The notes under the pieces: model-generated | What the model saw: only the letters and a program-made list of their open reading frames with translations | The model's database searches: none | What the model was told of the DNA's origin: nothing | Translations under genes and position numbers: made by a program | NCBI GenBank assembly: GCA_964626625.1 | Contig: CAZVFV010000020.1 | Span: forward strand, 1-11,901 | DNA from: CAYZPE01 sp964626625 | GTDB taxonomy: Bacteria; Patescibacteriota; Minisyncoccia; Phycocordibacterales; CAYZPE01 | DNA: 11,901 bases | Direction of reading: 5' to 3' | Shown here: in pieces, positions 1 through 5,904 of the stretch | Layout: the number at the start of each line of letters is the position of its first letter | Position numbering within the stretch: the first letter of the stretch is position 1

Positions 1-40
1 GTCCGCATTAGTTCTTTTCGAAAAAAGTTCGAGCAAAGTG

Positions 41-46
41 TATAAT
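41..46 (+). promoter_or_regulatory. Candidate -10 element upstream of the duplicated terminator / RNA region
   Basis: A perfect TATAAT lies here, preceded directly by TG. No good -35 hexamer is visible 16-18 nt upstream, where the sequence is TTCGAA-like. If active, transcription would start near position 53, exactly where the first terminator repeat begins, and run into the structured stretch at 87-247. This is sequence-only evidence and AT-rich DNA makes chance matches common. Confidence 0.35.
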
Positions 47-50
47 TACA

Positions 51-86
51 GCACAAGAAAAAACCCTTAAGGGGTTTTTCTTTTTG
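51..86 (+). terminator. Intrinsic terminator, first copy of a 36-nt direct repeat
   Basis: An A-rich 5' arm and CCC pair with GGG and a run of T around a TTAAG loop, giving a short stem with a U-tract on the plus strand. The A/T arms also make it look functional on the minus strand. The full 36-nt unit recurs at 212-247 with a single A/G difference. It probably ends whatever lies upstream of the window, or acts as a leaky early stop for a transcript starting near 53. Confidence 0.65.
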
Positions 87-247
87 GCTAGGGAGAAAGT
101 CGTGGGACGACTTTCGTAAGGATTTGAAAACCTGTGATAGTTTTTAAGAGTTTGTGAATTAAAAACAGAACAGGTGTACTGATCCTGTAAGGATCAAAAC
201 TCCTTCCCTACGCACAAGAAGAAACCCTTAAGGGGTTTTTCTTTTTG
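87..247 (+). ncRNA. Candidate structured small RNA between two duplicated terminators
   Basis: No protein reading frame fits here, but the plus strand folds well by eye. A closing helix TAGGGA (89-94) with TCCCTA (205-210) encloses three hairpins. The first pairs 95-103 with 107-115 (9 bp, GGG loop). The second pairs 130-135 with 170-175 and, across a small internal loop, 140-147 with 159-166 (8 bp). The third pairs 180-185 with 191-196. An intrinsic terminator follows at 212-247. The octamer GTAAGGAT occurs twice (116-123 and 187-194), so alternative pairings exist. It does not show the signatures of tmRNA, RNase P RNA, SRP RNA or 5S rRNA that I would recognise. It could instead be a cis-acting leader of alr. 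The strand and 5' end are inferred from the terminator orientation. Confidence 0.45.
212..247 (+). terminator. Intrinsic terminator, second copy of the 36-nt repeat
   Basis: Same unit as at 51-86, differing at one base: CCC/GGG stem extended by A/T pairs, TTAAG loop, then a T-rich tail ending at 247. It sits 15 nt before the alr start codon, so it separates alr from the upstream transcript and implies that alr has its own promoter or relies on readthrough. Confidence 0.7.
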
Positions 248-262
248 TTGTACTATGTAGAT

Positions 263-1399
263 ATGAAAAGAGACATTCAGGGCTTTAGAACATGGATAGA
301 GATCGATAGGTCTGCTGTTAAACATAACTACGAACAGTTTCGTTCGCTTATTCCACAAAGTACAAAACTGTGTGGGGTGGTGAAGTCTAATGCCTACGGG
401 CATGGTTTTATTGATTTTGCTCGAGAACTTGAGGTGCTTGGTGTAGACATGTTCGCTGTTGATTCTGTTTCGGAAGCTCTCCGACTTAGAAAAGAAGGTT
501 TAGAAAAACCAATTCTTGTTCTTGGGTACACCTTGCCTGAAAAGATTATTGAAGCAAGTCAAGATAATATTGCCCTGACCGTTTCTCAGTTTGAGACACT
601 TGAATTTATTAAAAATCTAGATGTACAACAAAAGATAAAAATTCACATTAAGGTAGATACAGGAATGCATAGGCAGGGCTTTCTGGAAGAGTATAGTGAC
701 AAGCTTGTTGTACTTCTTAAAGAAATATCTTCTAAGGTTGAAGTGGTCGGGTTGTTTAGTCATTTGGCTTCGGCAGACGATCCTCAACAAATACTCTTCA
801 CTGAAATCCAAGTCAAACGCCTTTTGGTTTGGAAAGAAATTTTTACACAAGCAGGGTTTTCTTTTATGACGCATATAGGAGCAACGTCAGGAGTAATAGG
901 TTTGCCCGAGGCGCATTTTGATATGGTTCGTGTTGGAGCGGGGCTTTATGGGGTGTGGCCTTCAGAAGAGTTACGAGAAAGATTTTCTCAAACTATTATT
1001 CTCAAGCCAGTTTTGTCATGGAAGGCAATTATAAGTGAGATAAAAAAAGTTCCTCAAGGAGATAAGATCGGTTATGGATTAACTGAAGAATTTACTCGAG
1101 ACACTGTAGTTGGTATTGTTCCAATTGGGTATTGGCACGGTTTTGATAGGGGTCTTTCAAGTAAGGGAAATGTATTGGTAAATGGAGAAAGAACTAAGGT
1201 TCTCGGACGAGTTTCTATGGATATGATTGCTATCGACCTTACAGGTATTGACCCTGTTGAGGTTTTAAATGAAGCTGTTCTTATTGGCAAGAGTGGAAGT
1301 GAAGAGATTTTTTTGCAGGATATAGCGTCTCTTATTGATACTAGTAGTTATGAGGTTATGACACGTCTTAATCCTCTCATAAAGAAGATATACGTATAA
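263..1399 (+). CDS. alr: Alanine racemase
   Basis: PLP-dependent enzyme interconverting L- and D-alanine in the cytoplasm, supplying D-Ala for peptidoglycan. From the ATG at 263 it is 378 residues, the usual family length. The PLP lysine is K41 in VVKSNAYGHG (consensus AVVKADAYGHG). VRVGAGLYG near 222-230 and GRVSMDM near 315-321 match the fold-type III barrel and C-terminal domain. The catalytic tyrosine of the second domain is Y271 in GYGLT, and MTRLNPLIKKIYV is a typical C terminus. A TTG at 245 in frame would add six residues but overlaps the terminator, so ATG 263 is preferred. No Shine-Dalgarno is visible. A weak TACTAT at 251-256 could be a -10 for a nearly leaderless mRNA. GYWHGF replaces the common GYADG motif. 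Confidence 0.96.
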   Translation: MKRDIQGFRTWIEIDRSAVKHNYEQFRSLIPQSTKLCGVVKSNAYGHGFIDFARELEVLGVDMFAVDSVSEALRLRKEGLEKPILVLGYTLPEKIIEASQDNIALTVSQFETLEFIKNLDVQQKIKIHIKVDTGMHRQGFLEEYSDKLVVLLKEISSKVEVVGLFSHLASADDPQQILFTEIQVKRLLVWKEIFTQAGFSFMTHIGATSGVIGLPEAHFDMVRVGAGLYGVWPSEELRERFSQTIILKPVLSWKAIISEIKKVPQGDKIGYGLTEEFTRDTVVGIVPIGYWHGFDRGLSSKGNVLVNGERTKVLGRVSMDMIAIDLTGIDPVEVLNEAVLIGKSGSEEIFLQDIASLIDTSSYEVMTRLNPLIKKIYV

Positions 1400-1402
1400 G
1401 AC

Positions 1403-1431
1403 TTGATTTTTGATATCTTTTCAAGTATTCT
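1403..1431 (+). promoter_or_regulatory. Candidate sigma70-type promoter for rpmG
   Basis: TTGATT (1403-1408) and TATTCT (1426-1431) are separated by 17 nt, directly after the alr stop. The predicted start near 1438 leaves a leader of about 20 nt before the rpmG ATG. Each hexamer matches consensus at four of six positions, so this is suggestive only. Confidence 0.4.
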
Positions 1432-1458
1432 TATGGTTCTAAAACATAAATAACAATC

Positions 1459-1614
1459 ATGTCACAGGACAATCTTATTATTTTAAGACACAACAAAACA
1501 GGTGAAGTTTACTATACCCGCAAGAATAAGCGTAAGGTTGAGCGTAAAATAGAGCTCAAAAAATATAGTAAAAAGCTCCGTAAGCGAGTTATCTTCAAAG
1601 AATCAAAGAAATAG
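1459..1614 (+). CDS. rpmG: 50S ribosomal protein L33 (cysteine-free form)
   Basis: A 51-residue, lysine- and arginine-rich ORF. The core TRKNKRKVERKIELKKYSKK is the L33 signature: compare TTKNKR...ELKKFDP in E. coli L33. L33 binds near the E site of the large subunit. The two CxxC zinc-ribbon pairs found in many L33 proteins are absent, with RHNKTGE where the first CxxC would be, so this is the zinc-independent form. It sits alone between a candidate promoter at 1403-1431 and an intrinsic terminator at 1617-1647, so it is probably monocistronic. No Shine-Dalgarno precedes the ATG. Confidence 0.93.
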   Translation: MSQDNLIILRHNKTGEVYYTRKNKRKVERKIELKKYSKKLRKRVIFKESKK

Positions 1615-1616
1615 AA

Positions 1617-1647
1617 AAAAGCTCAGGTTGCCCTGGGCTTTTTCTTT
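1617..1647 (+). terminator. Intrinsic terminator of rpmG
   Basis: GCTCAGG (1621-1627) pairs with CCTGGGC (1632-1638) around a TTGC loop, flanked by AAAA and TTTTT. It begins 3 nt after the rpmG stop codon. Confidence 0.85.
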
Positions 1648-1678
1648 ACGAACCTTTTTATAAAATATTATTGTGTAT

Positions 1679-1684
1679 TATAAT
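1679..1684 (+). promoter_or_regulatory. Candidate -10 for the HTH gene / tRNA-Trp / capA transcript
   Basis: A perfect TATAAT lies between the rpmG terminator and the next ORF; the -35 region is only T-rich. It is the only good promoter seen upstream of tRNA-Trp, so ORF, tRNA and capA may share one transcript. The predicted start is near 1691, about 33 nt before the ATG. Confidence 0.4.
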
Positions 1685-1723
1685 GTTTATGTGACTTATA
1701 TTAAGGGTTCATAAAATTTTTTA

Positions 1724-2371
1724 ATGAAAATAAAAGAAAGGGAAAAAGCAAAAACACTTCGTGCGAAAGGATACTCAATTAAAGAAATTAGCGATATTTT
1801 GTCAGTTTCCAAAGCGTCGACTTCTGTTTGGGTCAGGGGTATTGTTTTGTCGGATATTGCAAATAAAAGAATTCAAGAATTAAAAGATAATGGCCAGCAA
1901 AAAGCACAAAGTGTTCTTATTAATAAAAAACTCAAAAGATTAAATGAATCTTTGAATAAGGCTAAAAAAATTTTAGATCAGATAAATCACGATAGTAATT
2001 GGGAAAAAATAGTATGTGCATTAATTTATTGGTGTGAGGGGGTTAAAGAAGATTCTATTCTTGCATTTACAAATTCTGATCCAAATTTAGTAAAAACTTT
2101 TTTACGTTTATTAAGAAACAACTTTACTATTGTCGAAGATAAGCTAAGAGTGTGTGTTCATTTACATGAATATCATAATAAGGAGAAACAAATTAGGTTC
2201 TGGTCTCATGTAACAGGTATAGCTACATCTCAGTTTATAAAGCCTTATTTCAAGAAAAATGGCGCCAAAAATATAAGGAAAAATTATCAGGGTTGTGTTA
2301 GTATTCGCTATTATAATGCACGTATGGCGCAAGAATTAAATGCAATAGCACGTGTATATATGGGTCTATAG
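1724..2371 (+). CDS. HTH protein with LAGLIDADG-like C-terminal region (putative homing-endonuclease relative)
   Basis: 215 residues, not assignable to a named gene. Residues 7-40 form a resolvase/Hin-like helix-turn-helix (LRAKGYSIKEISDILSVSKASTSVW). Residues 50-90 are a lysine-rich, probably helical linker. Residues 98-135 contain ALIYWCEGVKED followed by AFTNSDPNLVKTFLRLL, a pattern resembling a degenerate single LAGLIDADG motif and the helix after it. Similar HTH plus single-motif proteins occur in Patescibacteria genomes, usually unannotated. The key acidic residue would be E105 in place of the usual D. The last codons, ATG GGT CTA TAG, overlap the first 10 nt of tRNA-Trp, so it was probably inserted precisely at the tRNA 5' end. 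No Shine-Dalgarno precedes the ATG. By eye it is more AT-rich than its neighbours. Nuclease function is inferred; a tRNA-linked DNA-binding regulator is an alternative. Confidence 0.7.
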   Translation: MKIKEREKAKTLRAKGYSIKEISDILSVSKASTSVWVRGIVLSDIANKRIQELKDNGQQKAQSVLINKKLKRLNESLNKAKKILDQINHDSNWEKIVCALIYWCEGVKEDSILAFTNSDPNLVKTFLRLLRNNFTIVEDKLRVCVHLHEYHNKEKQIRFWSHVTGIATSQFIKPYFKKNGAKNIRKNYQGCVSIRYYNARMAQELNAIARVYMGL

Positions 2372-2433
2372 TTTCAATGGTAAAATGTCTCTCTCCAAAA
2401 GAGAAGTTCCAGGTTCGAGTCCTGGTGGACCCG
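2362..2433 (+). tRNA. trnW: tRNA-Trp (anticodon CCA)
   Basis: Full cloverleaf. The acceptor GGGTCTA pairs with TGGACCC. The D-stem is GTTT/AAAT with GG in the loop. Anticodon stem TCTCT/AGAGA encloses CTCCAAA, giving anticodon CCA at 2395-2397. The T-arm is CCAGG/CCTGG with loop TTCGAGT, and the discriminator is G73, as expected for tRNA-Trp. CCA is not encoded (CAT follows). A36-A37-A38 makes it an expected MiaA substrate. The first 10 nt overlap the upstream ORF, and the downstream ATG starts 4 nt after the discriminator, so maturation of this tRNA cuts both neighbouring messages. Confidence 0.95.
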
Positions 2434-2437
2434 CATA

Positions 2438-3448
2438 ATGTTTCGCAAAACTCTTTACAGTGTCATCTTTGCTTTGTTTGTAGGTTTTTTTATCTTTAAT
2501 CAAGAGAGTATTAGATTTGAGGGAGGAAAATTACCAGAAAGAGAACTAAGTCAAAAAGTAGATTTTATTGTTACGGGAGATATTATGCTTGGCCGTTTTG
2601 TCGAGGTTTTGATCGATGGAAATGGAGAGGGGTATCCCTTTGGAGGTGTTAAAGATTTTTTGAAATCTACAGACTTCGTTGTTGGAAATCTTGAAGGTCC
2701 AATTGTTTCAAACCATACCCCAACTCCTTCATTTGGTTTCGGTTTTTCTTTTGCATCAACCACTGTCAGAATTTTAAAAGAAAATAACATATCTTTAGTT
2801 TCTTTGGCAAATAATCATACTTTAGATCAAAAAGATAAGGGTTTTATTGAAACTCAAAACTATCTTAGAGGTTCTGATATTGAATATTTTGGGCATCCGG
2901 TGCAAGTTGGTGAAATAAGTGTTTTAAGAAAAACTGTAGCTGACAAGGGGTTTGTGTTCATTGGACTTAATGCTACATGGAAATTTGAGGAAAAACAGTA
3001 CGAAGAGTTGATTAAAAAAGAATCCGATAACTCTGATTTCCTAGCAGTTATTATTCATTGGGGTGATGAGTATGAAACTAGTTCGAATAAGAGTCAGAAG
3101 GAGTTGGCGCGAATGTTTATTGATACCGGTGCAGATGTTGTTTTCGGGCATCATCCGCATGTTGTACAGGAAGTTGAATTATATAAAAACAAACCTATAT
3201 TTTATTCTTTAGGGAATTTTATTTTTGATCAGTATTTTTCGAAGGATGTAAAAGAAGGTCTTTTGGTAAAAGTTTTACTTAAGAATGAACAGATTACATA
3301 TGAATTGTTTCCAGTTATAAGTCCTCGCAGTCAGCCATCTCTTATGGAAGGTAATACCCGAGATAATTTTCTTATGAGTCTTTCAGATCGAAGTTCATCA
3401 ACTTTAAAAAAAGAAATACAACAAGGTATTTTTACTCTTTCGAACTAG
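2438..3448 (+). CDS. CapA-family metallophosphatase-like protein, membrane anchored
   Basis: 336 residues. Residues 7-21 form an uncleaved signal anchor (YSVIFALFVGFFIF), placing the domain outside the membrane. The CapA/PgsA poly-gamma-glutamate synthesis fold follows, with its metal-site motifs in order: GDIMLGR (47-53), NLEGPI (84-89), LANNH (123-127), HWGDEY (207-212), GHHPHV (237-242) and SLGNF (257-261). In Bacillus, CapA works in polyglutamate capsule export. Here no capB or capC is visible, so only the enzyme family, not the capsule role, is supported; surface-polymer or phosphoester hydrolysis is possible. The ATG begins 4 nt after tRNA-Trp, leaving no room for a ribosome binding site. 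The 3' end overlaps convergent miaA by 17 bp. Confidence 0.88.
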   Translation: MFRKTLYSVIFALFVGFFIFNQESIRFEGGKLPERELSQKVDFIVTGDIMLGRFVEVLIDGNGEGYPFGGVKDFLKSTDFVVGNLEGPIVSNHTPTPSFGFGFSFASTTVRILKENNISLVSLANNHTLDQKDKGFIETQNYLRGSDIEYFGHPVQVGEISVLRKTVADKGFVFIGLNATWKFEEKQYEELIKKESDNSDFLAVIIHWGDEYETSSNKSQKELARMFIDTGADVVFGHHPHVVQEVELYKNKPIFYSLGNFIFDQYFSKDVKEGLLVKVLLKNEQITYELFPVISPRSQPSLMEGNTRDNFLMSLSDRSSSTLKKEIQQGIFTLSN

Positions 3449-4331
3449 ATAGAAATGCCGTAACTTCTTTTTCAATATATTTTATTTTTTTTGCATCAAA
3501 CCACTTGATTCTTTGATCTTTCTTAAGCCACGTCATTTGTCTTTTTGAGTACTGTCTTATAGCTGTTTCTAATTGCATAAAAAATTCTTCCTTCGTTATT
3601 TTTTCTTGAAGATAGAGTGCTAGATATTTATATTCAAGACCAAGTTCAACCATTCGTTTAAATGAGAGCCCTTGTTTTTGTAGTGTTTTAGCTTCATCTA
3701 CCATGCCTTTTTTAACACGCTCGATAAGTCGAGTATGGATTTTTTCTTGAAGCTTTTTTTTGTCCACCAGTAATCCAATTTGAAGAAAGGTGTAAGGAAG
3801 AGGGTTGTATGTCACTACTGGAACTTCACCTAGATGCGTTGCTATTTCAATGGCGCGTATAAGGCGGTGTGGATTTTTTATATCAATAGTTTTAAATCTA
3901 TGGATGTCTAATTTTTGTAATATATCTGCCAGCTCCTCAGTTGATTTTTTCTCAAGTTTTTTTCTAAGAACCTTGTCAGGCTTTACCTGTGGTATTTCAA
4001 TACCATCAACAATAGCTTGAATATAAAAACCTGTGCCGCCAACAATGATAGGTAATTTATTTCTTTTTAGAACATCTCGCAGGGTTTTTTCTACTAACTT
4101 TTTATATTGAGTTACGGTGAATTTTCTTTTTGGATTGGCAACATCAAGAAGGTGATGGGGGATACCTCTCATTTCTTTTTTTGTAATTTTTCCACTTCCT
4201 ATATCAAGTCCTGTATAGACTTGTCTTGAATCGGCAGAAATAATTTCTCCATTATATTTTTGCGCTAACAAAACCGCCAGGTCACTTTTACCTGATGATG
4301 TAGGACCAGCTATAACGACAACTTTTTTCAT
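3432..4331 (-). CDS. miaA: tRNA dimethylallyltransferase
   Basis: 299 residues. MiaA transfers a dimethylallyl group to N6 of A37 in tRNAs reading UNN codons, stabilising codon-anticodon pairing. Visible motifs are the P-loop GPTSSGKS (9-16), DSRQVY (34-39; D34 is the conserved catalytic-site Asp), GIPHHLLD (57-64), GGTGFY (98-103), and NPHRLIRA with its conserved arginine (153-160). The C-terminal part has the usual YSKRQMTWLKKD segment. The start is taken at the ATG 3 nt after the tRNA-Leu discriminator base. A longer frame to 4436 exists only because it reads through the tRNA. With just 2 nt between tRNA and ATG, the message has no Shine-Dalgarno and would be leaderless after tRNA processing. 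It is cotranscribed with a tRNA that it should modify. Confidence 0.97.
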   Translation of the reverse strand: MKKVVVIAGPTSSGKSDLAVLLAQKYNGEIISADSRQVYTGLDIGSGKITKKEMRGIPHHLLDVANPKRKFTVTQYKKLVEKTLRDVLKRNKLPIIVGGTGFYIQAIVDGIEIPQVKPDKVLRKKLEKKSTEELADILQKLDIHRFKTIDIKNPHRLIRAIEIATHLGEVPVVTYNPLPYTFLQIGLLVDKKKLQEKIHTRLIERVKKGMVDEAKTLQKQGLSFKRMVELGLEYKYLALYLQEKITKEEFFMQLETAIRQYSKRQMTWLKKDQRIKWFDAKKIKYIEKEVTAFLSSSKE

Positions 4332-4333
4332 TG

Positions 4334-4415
4334 TGCCCAGGGAGAGAATTGAACTCTCACAGATTGCTCTACACGATTTTGAGTCGTGCGCGTCTACCAA
4401 TTCCGCCACCTGGGC
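4334..4415 (-). tRNA. trnL: tRNA-Leu (anticodon CAA)
   Basis: 82-nt class II tRNA on the minus strand. The acceptor GCCCAGG pairs with CCTGGGC. The D-arm is GCG/CGC with TTGGTAGA in the loop. Stem CACGA/TCGTG encloses CTCAAAA, giving anticodon CAA. A short extra arm (AGA/TCT) precedes T-stem GAGAG/CTCTC with loop TTCAATT, and the discriminator is A73, as required for leucine. No CCA is encoded (CAA follows). A36-A37-A38 fits MiaA recognition. It is followed by miaA after 2 nt. Confidence 0.95.
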
Positions 4416-4449
4416 AATTAGCCTACAAGTTACCATAAAAACCCTTCTG

Positions 4450-4477
4450 TTGTAAGTCCTCTTTAGTATGTTAAAAT
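4450..4477 (+). promoter_or_regulatory. Candidate promoter for parB
   Basis: TTGTAA (4450-4455) and TAAAAT (4472-4477) are 16 nt apart in the divergent space between tRNA-Leu and parB. The predicted leader is about 60 nt and contains the hairpin at 4506-4522. Confidence 0.4.
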
Positions 4478-4505
4478 TTAATCAAAGATTTTTTAATCCT
4501 TTCCT

Positions 4506-4522
4506 TCTGCCTCGTCGGCAGA
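4506..4522 (+). other. GC-rich hairpin in the parB leader
   Basis: TCTGCC pairs with GGCAGA around a TCGTC loop, a GC-rich island in AT-rich DNA, followed after about 8 nt by a T-rich stretch (4528-4541). It could be a weak terminator/attenuator before parB or one copy of a dispersed intergenic palindrome. It does not resemble the ParB site parS. Confidence 0.45.
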
Positions 4523-4546
4523 CAGGTTTAATTTTTATTTTCCAAC

Positions 4547-5509
4547 GTGTCACAATTTTACAAAGATTCAATATTTTGGGTTGAGCTTGAAAAAATAAAG
4601 CCAAATCCATATCAACCTCGCCGAGAATTTAGTCAGCCAGAACTAGAAAGTCTTGCTGATTCTATTCGTCAATATGGTGTTCTTCAGGCGCTTGTAGTTA
4701 CTCGTAAAGAGATTGAAAAACCAGAAGGAGGTCTCGCTGTTGAGTATGAACTCATTGCTGGAGAACGACGTTTACGTGCTTCAAAAATTGCAGGTCTTTC
4801 ACAAGTTCCAGTACTCATTAAGACTGGTGAGGATAATGATTTAATGAAGCTTGAGTTAGCAATTATTGAAAATGTTCAACGAGAAGATTTGAACTCTGTT
4901 GATCGTGCACGAGCTTTTCAAAGACTTATTGATGAGTTTGGTTTTAAGCACATAACTATTGCTCAAAAGATTGGTAAGAGTCGCGAGTATGTAACAAACT
5001 CTGTTCGTATTTTAGGTTTACCAGATGATATTCTCGAAGGTCTTAATCAGGGTAAAATTACCGAAGGTCACACAAGACCACTTTTAATGCTTGGCGATAG
5101 ACCAGAAGAGCAACAAACATTATTTAAAGAAATAATATTGAAGCGTCTAACTGTACGTGAAGCAGAAGCTATTGCACGACGTATTGCTTACGATAAAGTT
5201 AAAAAGAAAGATCGGATGTTTGATCCAGAGATGGTTGAACTTGAAGAACAGTTAACTGAAAAATTAGGAACACGGGTACAAATTGAGAAAAGGGAAAAAG
5301 GAGGTAAGGTTGTAATTGATTTCTTCTCTAATGATGATTTGCGTAGTATTCTCGACTTGATTCATAAAAATAAAAAAGAAGATGTGCTTCCTGATGCACT
5401 AGAAGAAACTCCTGAAGAAATACGTAGCGCACCAATAGACGACCGTTCAAAAGAAGAGAAAGTAGAAGATGATGAGGAATTATATTCGGTTAAAAATTTT
5501 AGTTTGTAA
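4547..5509 (+). CDS. parB: Chromosome partitioning protein ParB
   Basis: 320 residues with a GTG start; no in-frame ATG lies near. The N-terminal CTP-binding domain has KIKPNPYQPRREF (16-28), the DSIRQYGVLQ box (38-47), GERRLRA (72-78) and ENVQRED (108-114). The central helix-turn-helix ITIAQKIGKSREYVTNSVRIL (about 136-155) would read parS. Residues 240-272 resemble the C-terminal dimerisation domain. A further acidic tail of about 45 residues (280-320, rich in E and D) is longer than in typical ParB. ParB loads on parS as a CTP-dependent clamp and works with the ATPase ParA in origin segregation. No parA and no parS consensus appear in this window, so it is an orphan at this locus. No Shine-Dalgarno is visible. 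Confidence 0.95.
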   Translation: MSQFYKDSIFWVELEKIKPNPYQPRREFSQPELESLADSIRQYGVLQALVVTRKEIEKPEGGLAVEYELIAGERRLRASKIAGLSQVPVLIKTGEDNDLMKLELAIIENVQREDLNSVDRARAFQRLIDEFGFKHITIAQKIGKSREYVTNSVRILGLPDDILEGLNQGKITEGHTRPLLMLGDRPEEQQTLFKEIILKRLTVREAEAIARRIAYDKVKKKDRMFDPEMVELEEQLTEKLGTRVQIEKREKGGKVVIDFFSNDDLRSILDLIHKNKKEDVLPDALEETPEEIRSAPIDDRSKEEKVEDDEELYSVKNFSL

Positions 5510-5543
5510 AAAGAAAGAACCCGCGCACGAAGTGCGTGGGTTC
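5510..5543 (-). terminator. Strong hairpin terminator between convergent parB and the 113-residue gene
   Basis: A 12-bp stem pairs 5517-5528 with 5532-5543 around a 3-nt loop. Read on the minus strand it is followed by a T-rich tract (TTTCTTTTT, 5516-5508), so it mainly stops the minus-strand gene ending at 5559. On the plus strand it lies 8 nt after the parB stop and may also act there, although its U-tract is poor. Confidence 0.85.
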
Positions 5544-5558
5544 TGTATTGGTCTTAAT

Positions 5559-5900
5559 TCATTCCTTCTCAATCTCAATTTTTTGAGATACTTCTGAGGC
5601 AGGTTCGGTATAAATCAAGAACCCCCTTCCTTCTCCTAAAGCTTCAACCTTAATCAATTTTCTCAAGTTTTTTTTGAGAAACTCAGGAAGTTTAATGTTT
5701 AGACCTGATGAGTTTAGGTCTGTTATAAAAACCTCAGGTTGATAAGGCAGTTGTTTGAAGGAGTAAAGTTGCTCGTCTAATTCAGTATTTATTTTTTGGA
5801 TGTTTTCCTGGCATGACTGCGCTCCTAAAAAAAACATAAAAGCAAAAATCAGAATTAAAGTTGTTGTTACTAACGACTTGATGGCTACTGACAAATGCAT
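5559..5900 (-). CDS. Small single-pass membrane or secreted protein, function unknown
   Basis: 113 residues, not recognised. Residues 8-27 are a strongly hydrophobic segment (LVTTTLILIFAFMFFLG) after a short N terminus with one lysine. AQSC ends at C30 but is not a canonical lipobox, so either an uncleaved anchor or an atypical lipoprotein is possible. Residues 31-113 form a small mixed domain with no motif that I can name. The ATG has a consensus AGGAGG 5 nt upstream, unlike most genes here. A strong promoter (5963-5990) and a palindromic operator (5931-5950) precede it and a strong terminator follows, so it is an individually regulated gene although it lies 92 nt downstream of topA. Confidence 0.8.
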   Translation of the reverse strand: MHLSVAIKSLVTTTLILIFAFMFFLGAQSCQENIQKINTELDEQLYSFKQLPYQPEVFITDLNSSGLNIKLPEFLKKNLRKLIKVEALGEGRGFLIYTEPASEVSQKIEIEKE

Positions 5901-5904
5901 GCAA

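Noticed and set aside
87..247. Assignment of the structured region to tmRNA, 6S, SRP or RNase P RNA
   Set aside because: Length and motifs do not fit: no tRNA-like ends, no SRP GGAAGCA-type loop, no long single rod with a central bubble, and no RNase P core.
245..262. TTG start for alr six codons earlier
   Set aside because: It overlaps the terminator U-tract, and the family start aligns with the ATG at 263.
1703..1726. Degenerate copy of the tRNA-Trp 5' end (GGGTTCATA...) before the HTH ORF, as a target-site duplication
   Set aside because: Similarity to GGGTCTATAG is short and needs gaps, so it is not distinguishable from chance in AT-rich DNA.
4332..4436. Upstream extension of miaA by 35 codons (starting MVTCRLIAQVAELVDAHDSK)
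   Set aside because: The extension is simply the tRNA-Leu gene read in frame (the familiar AELVDAHDSKSC peptide). The genuine MiaA start MKKVVVIAGPTSSGKS begins just after the tRNA.
4506..4522. parS site next to parB
   Set aside because: The hairpin has no resemblance to the TGTTTCACGTGAAACA consensus, and no such 16-mer was seen in the window.
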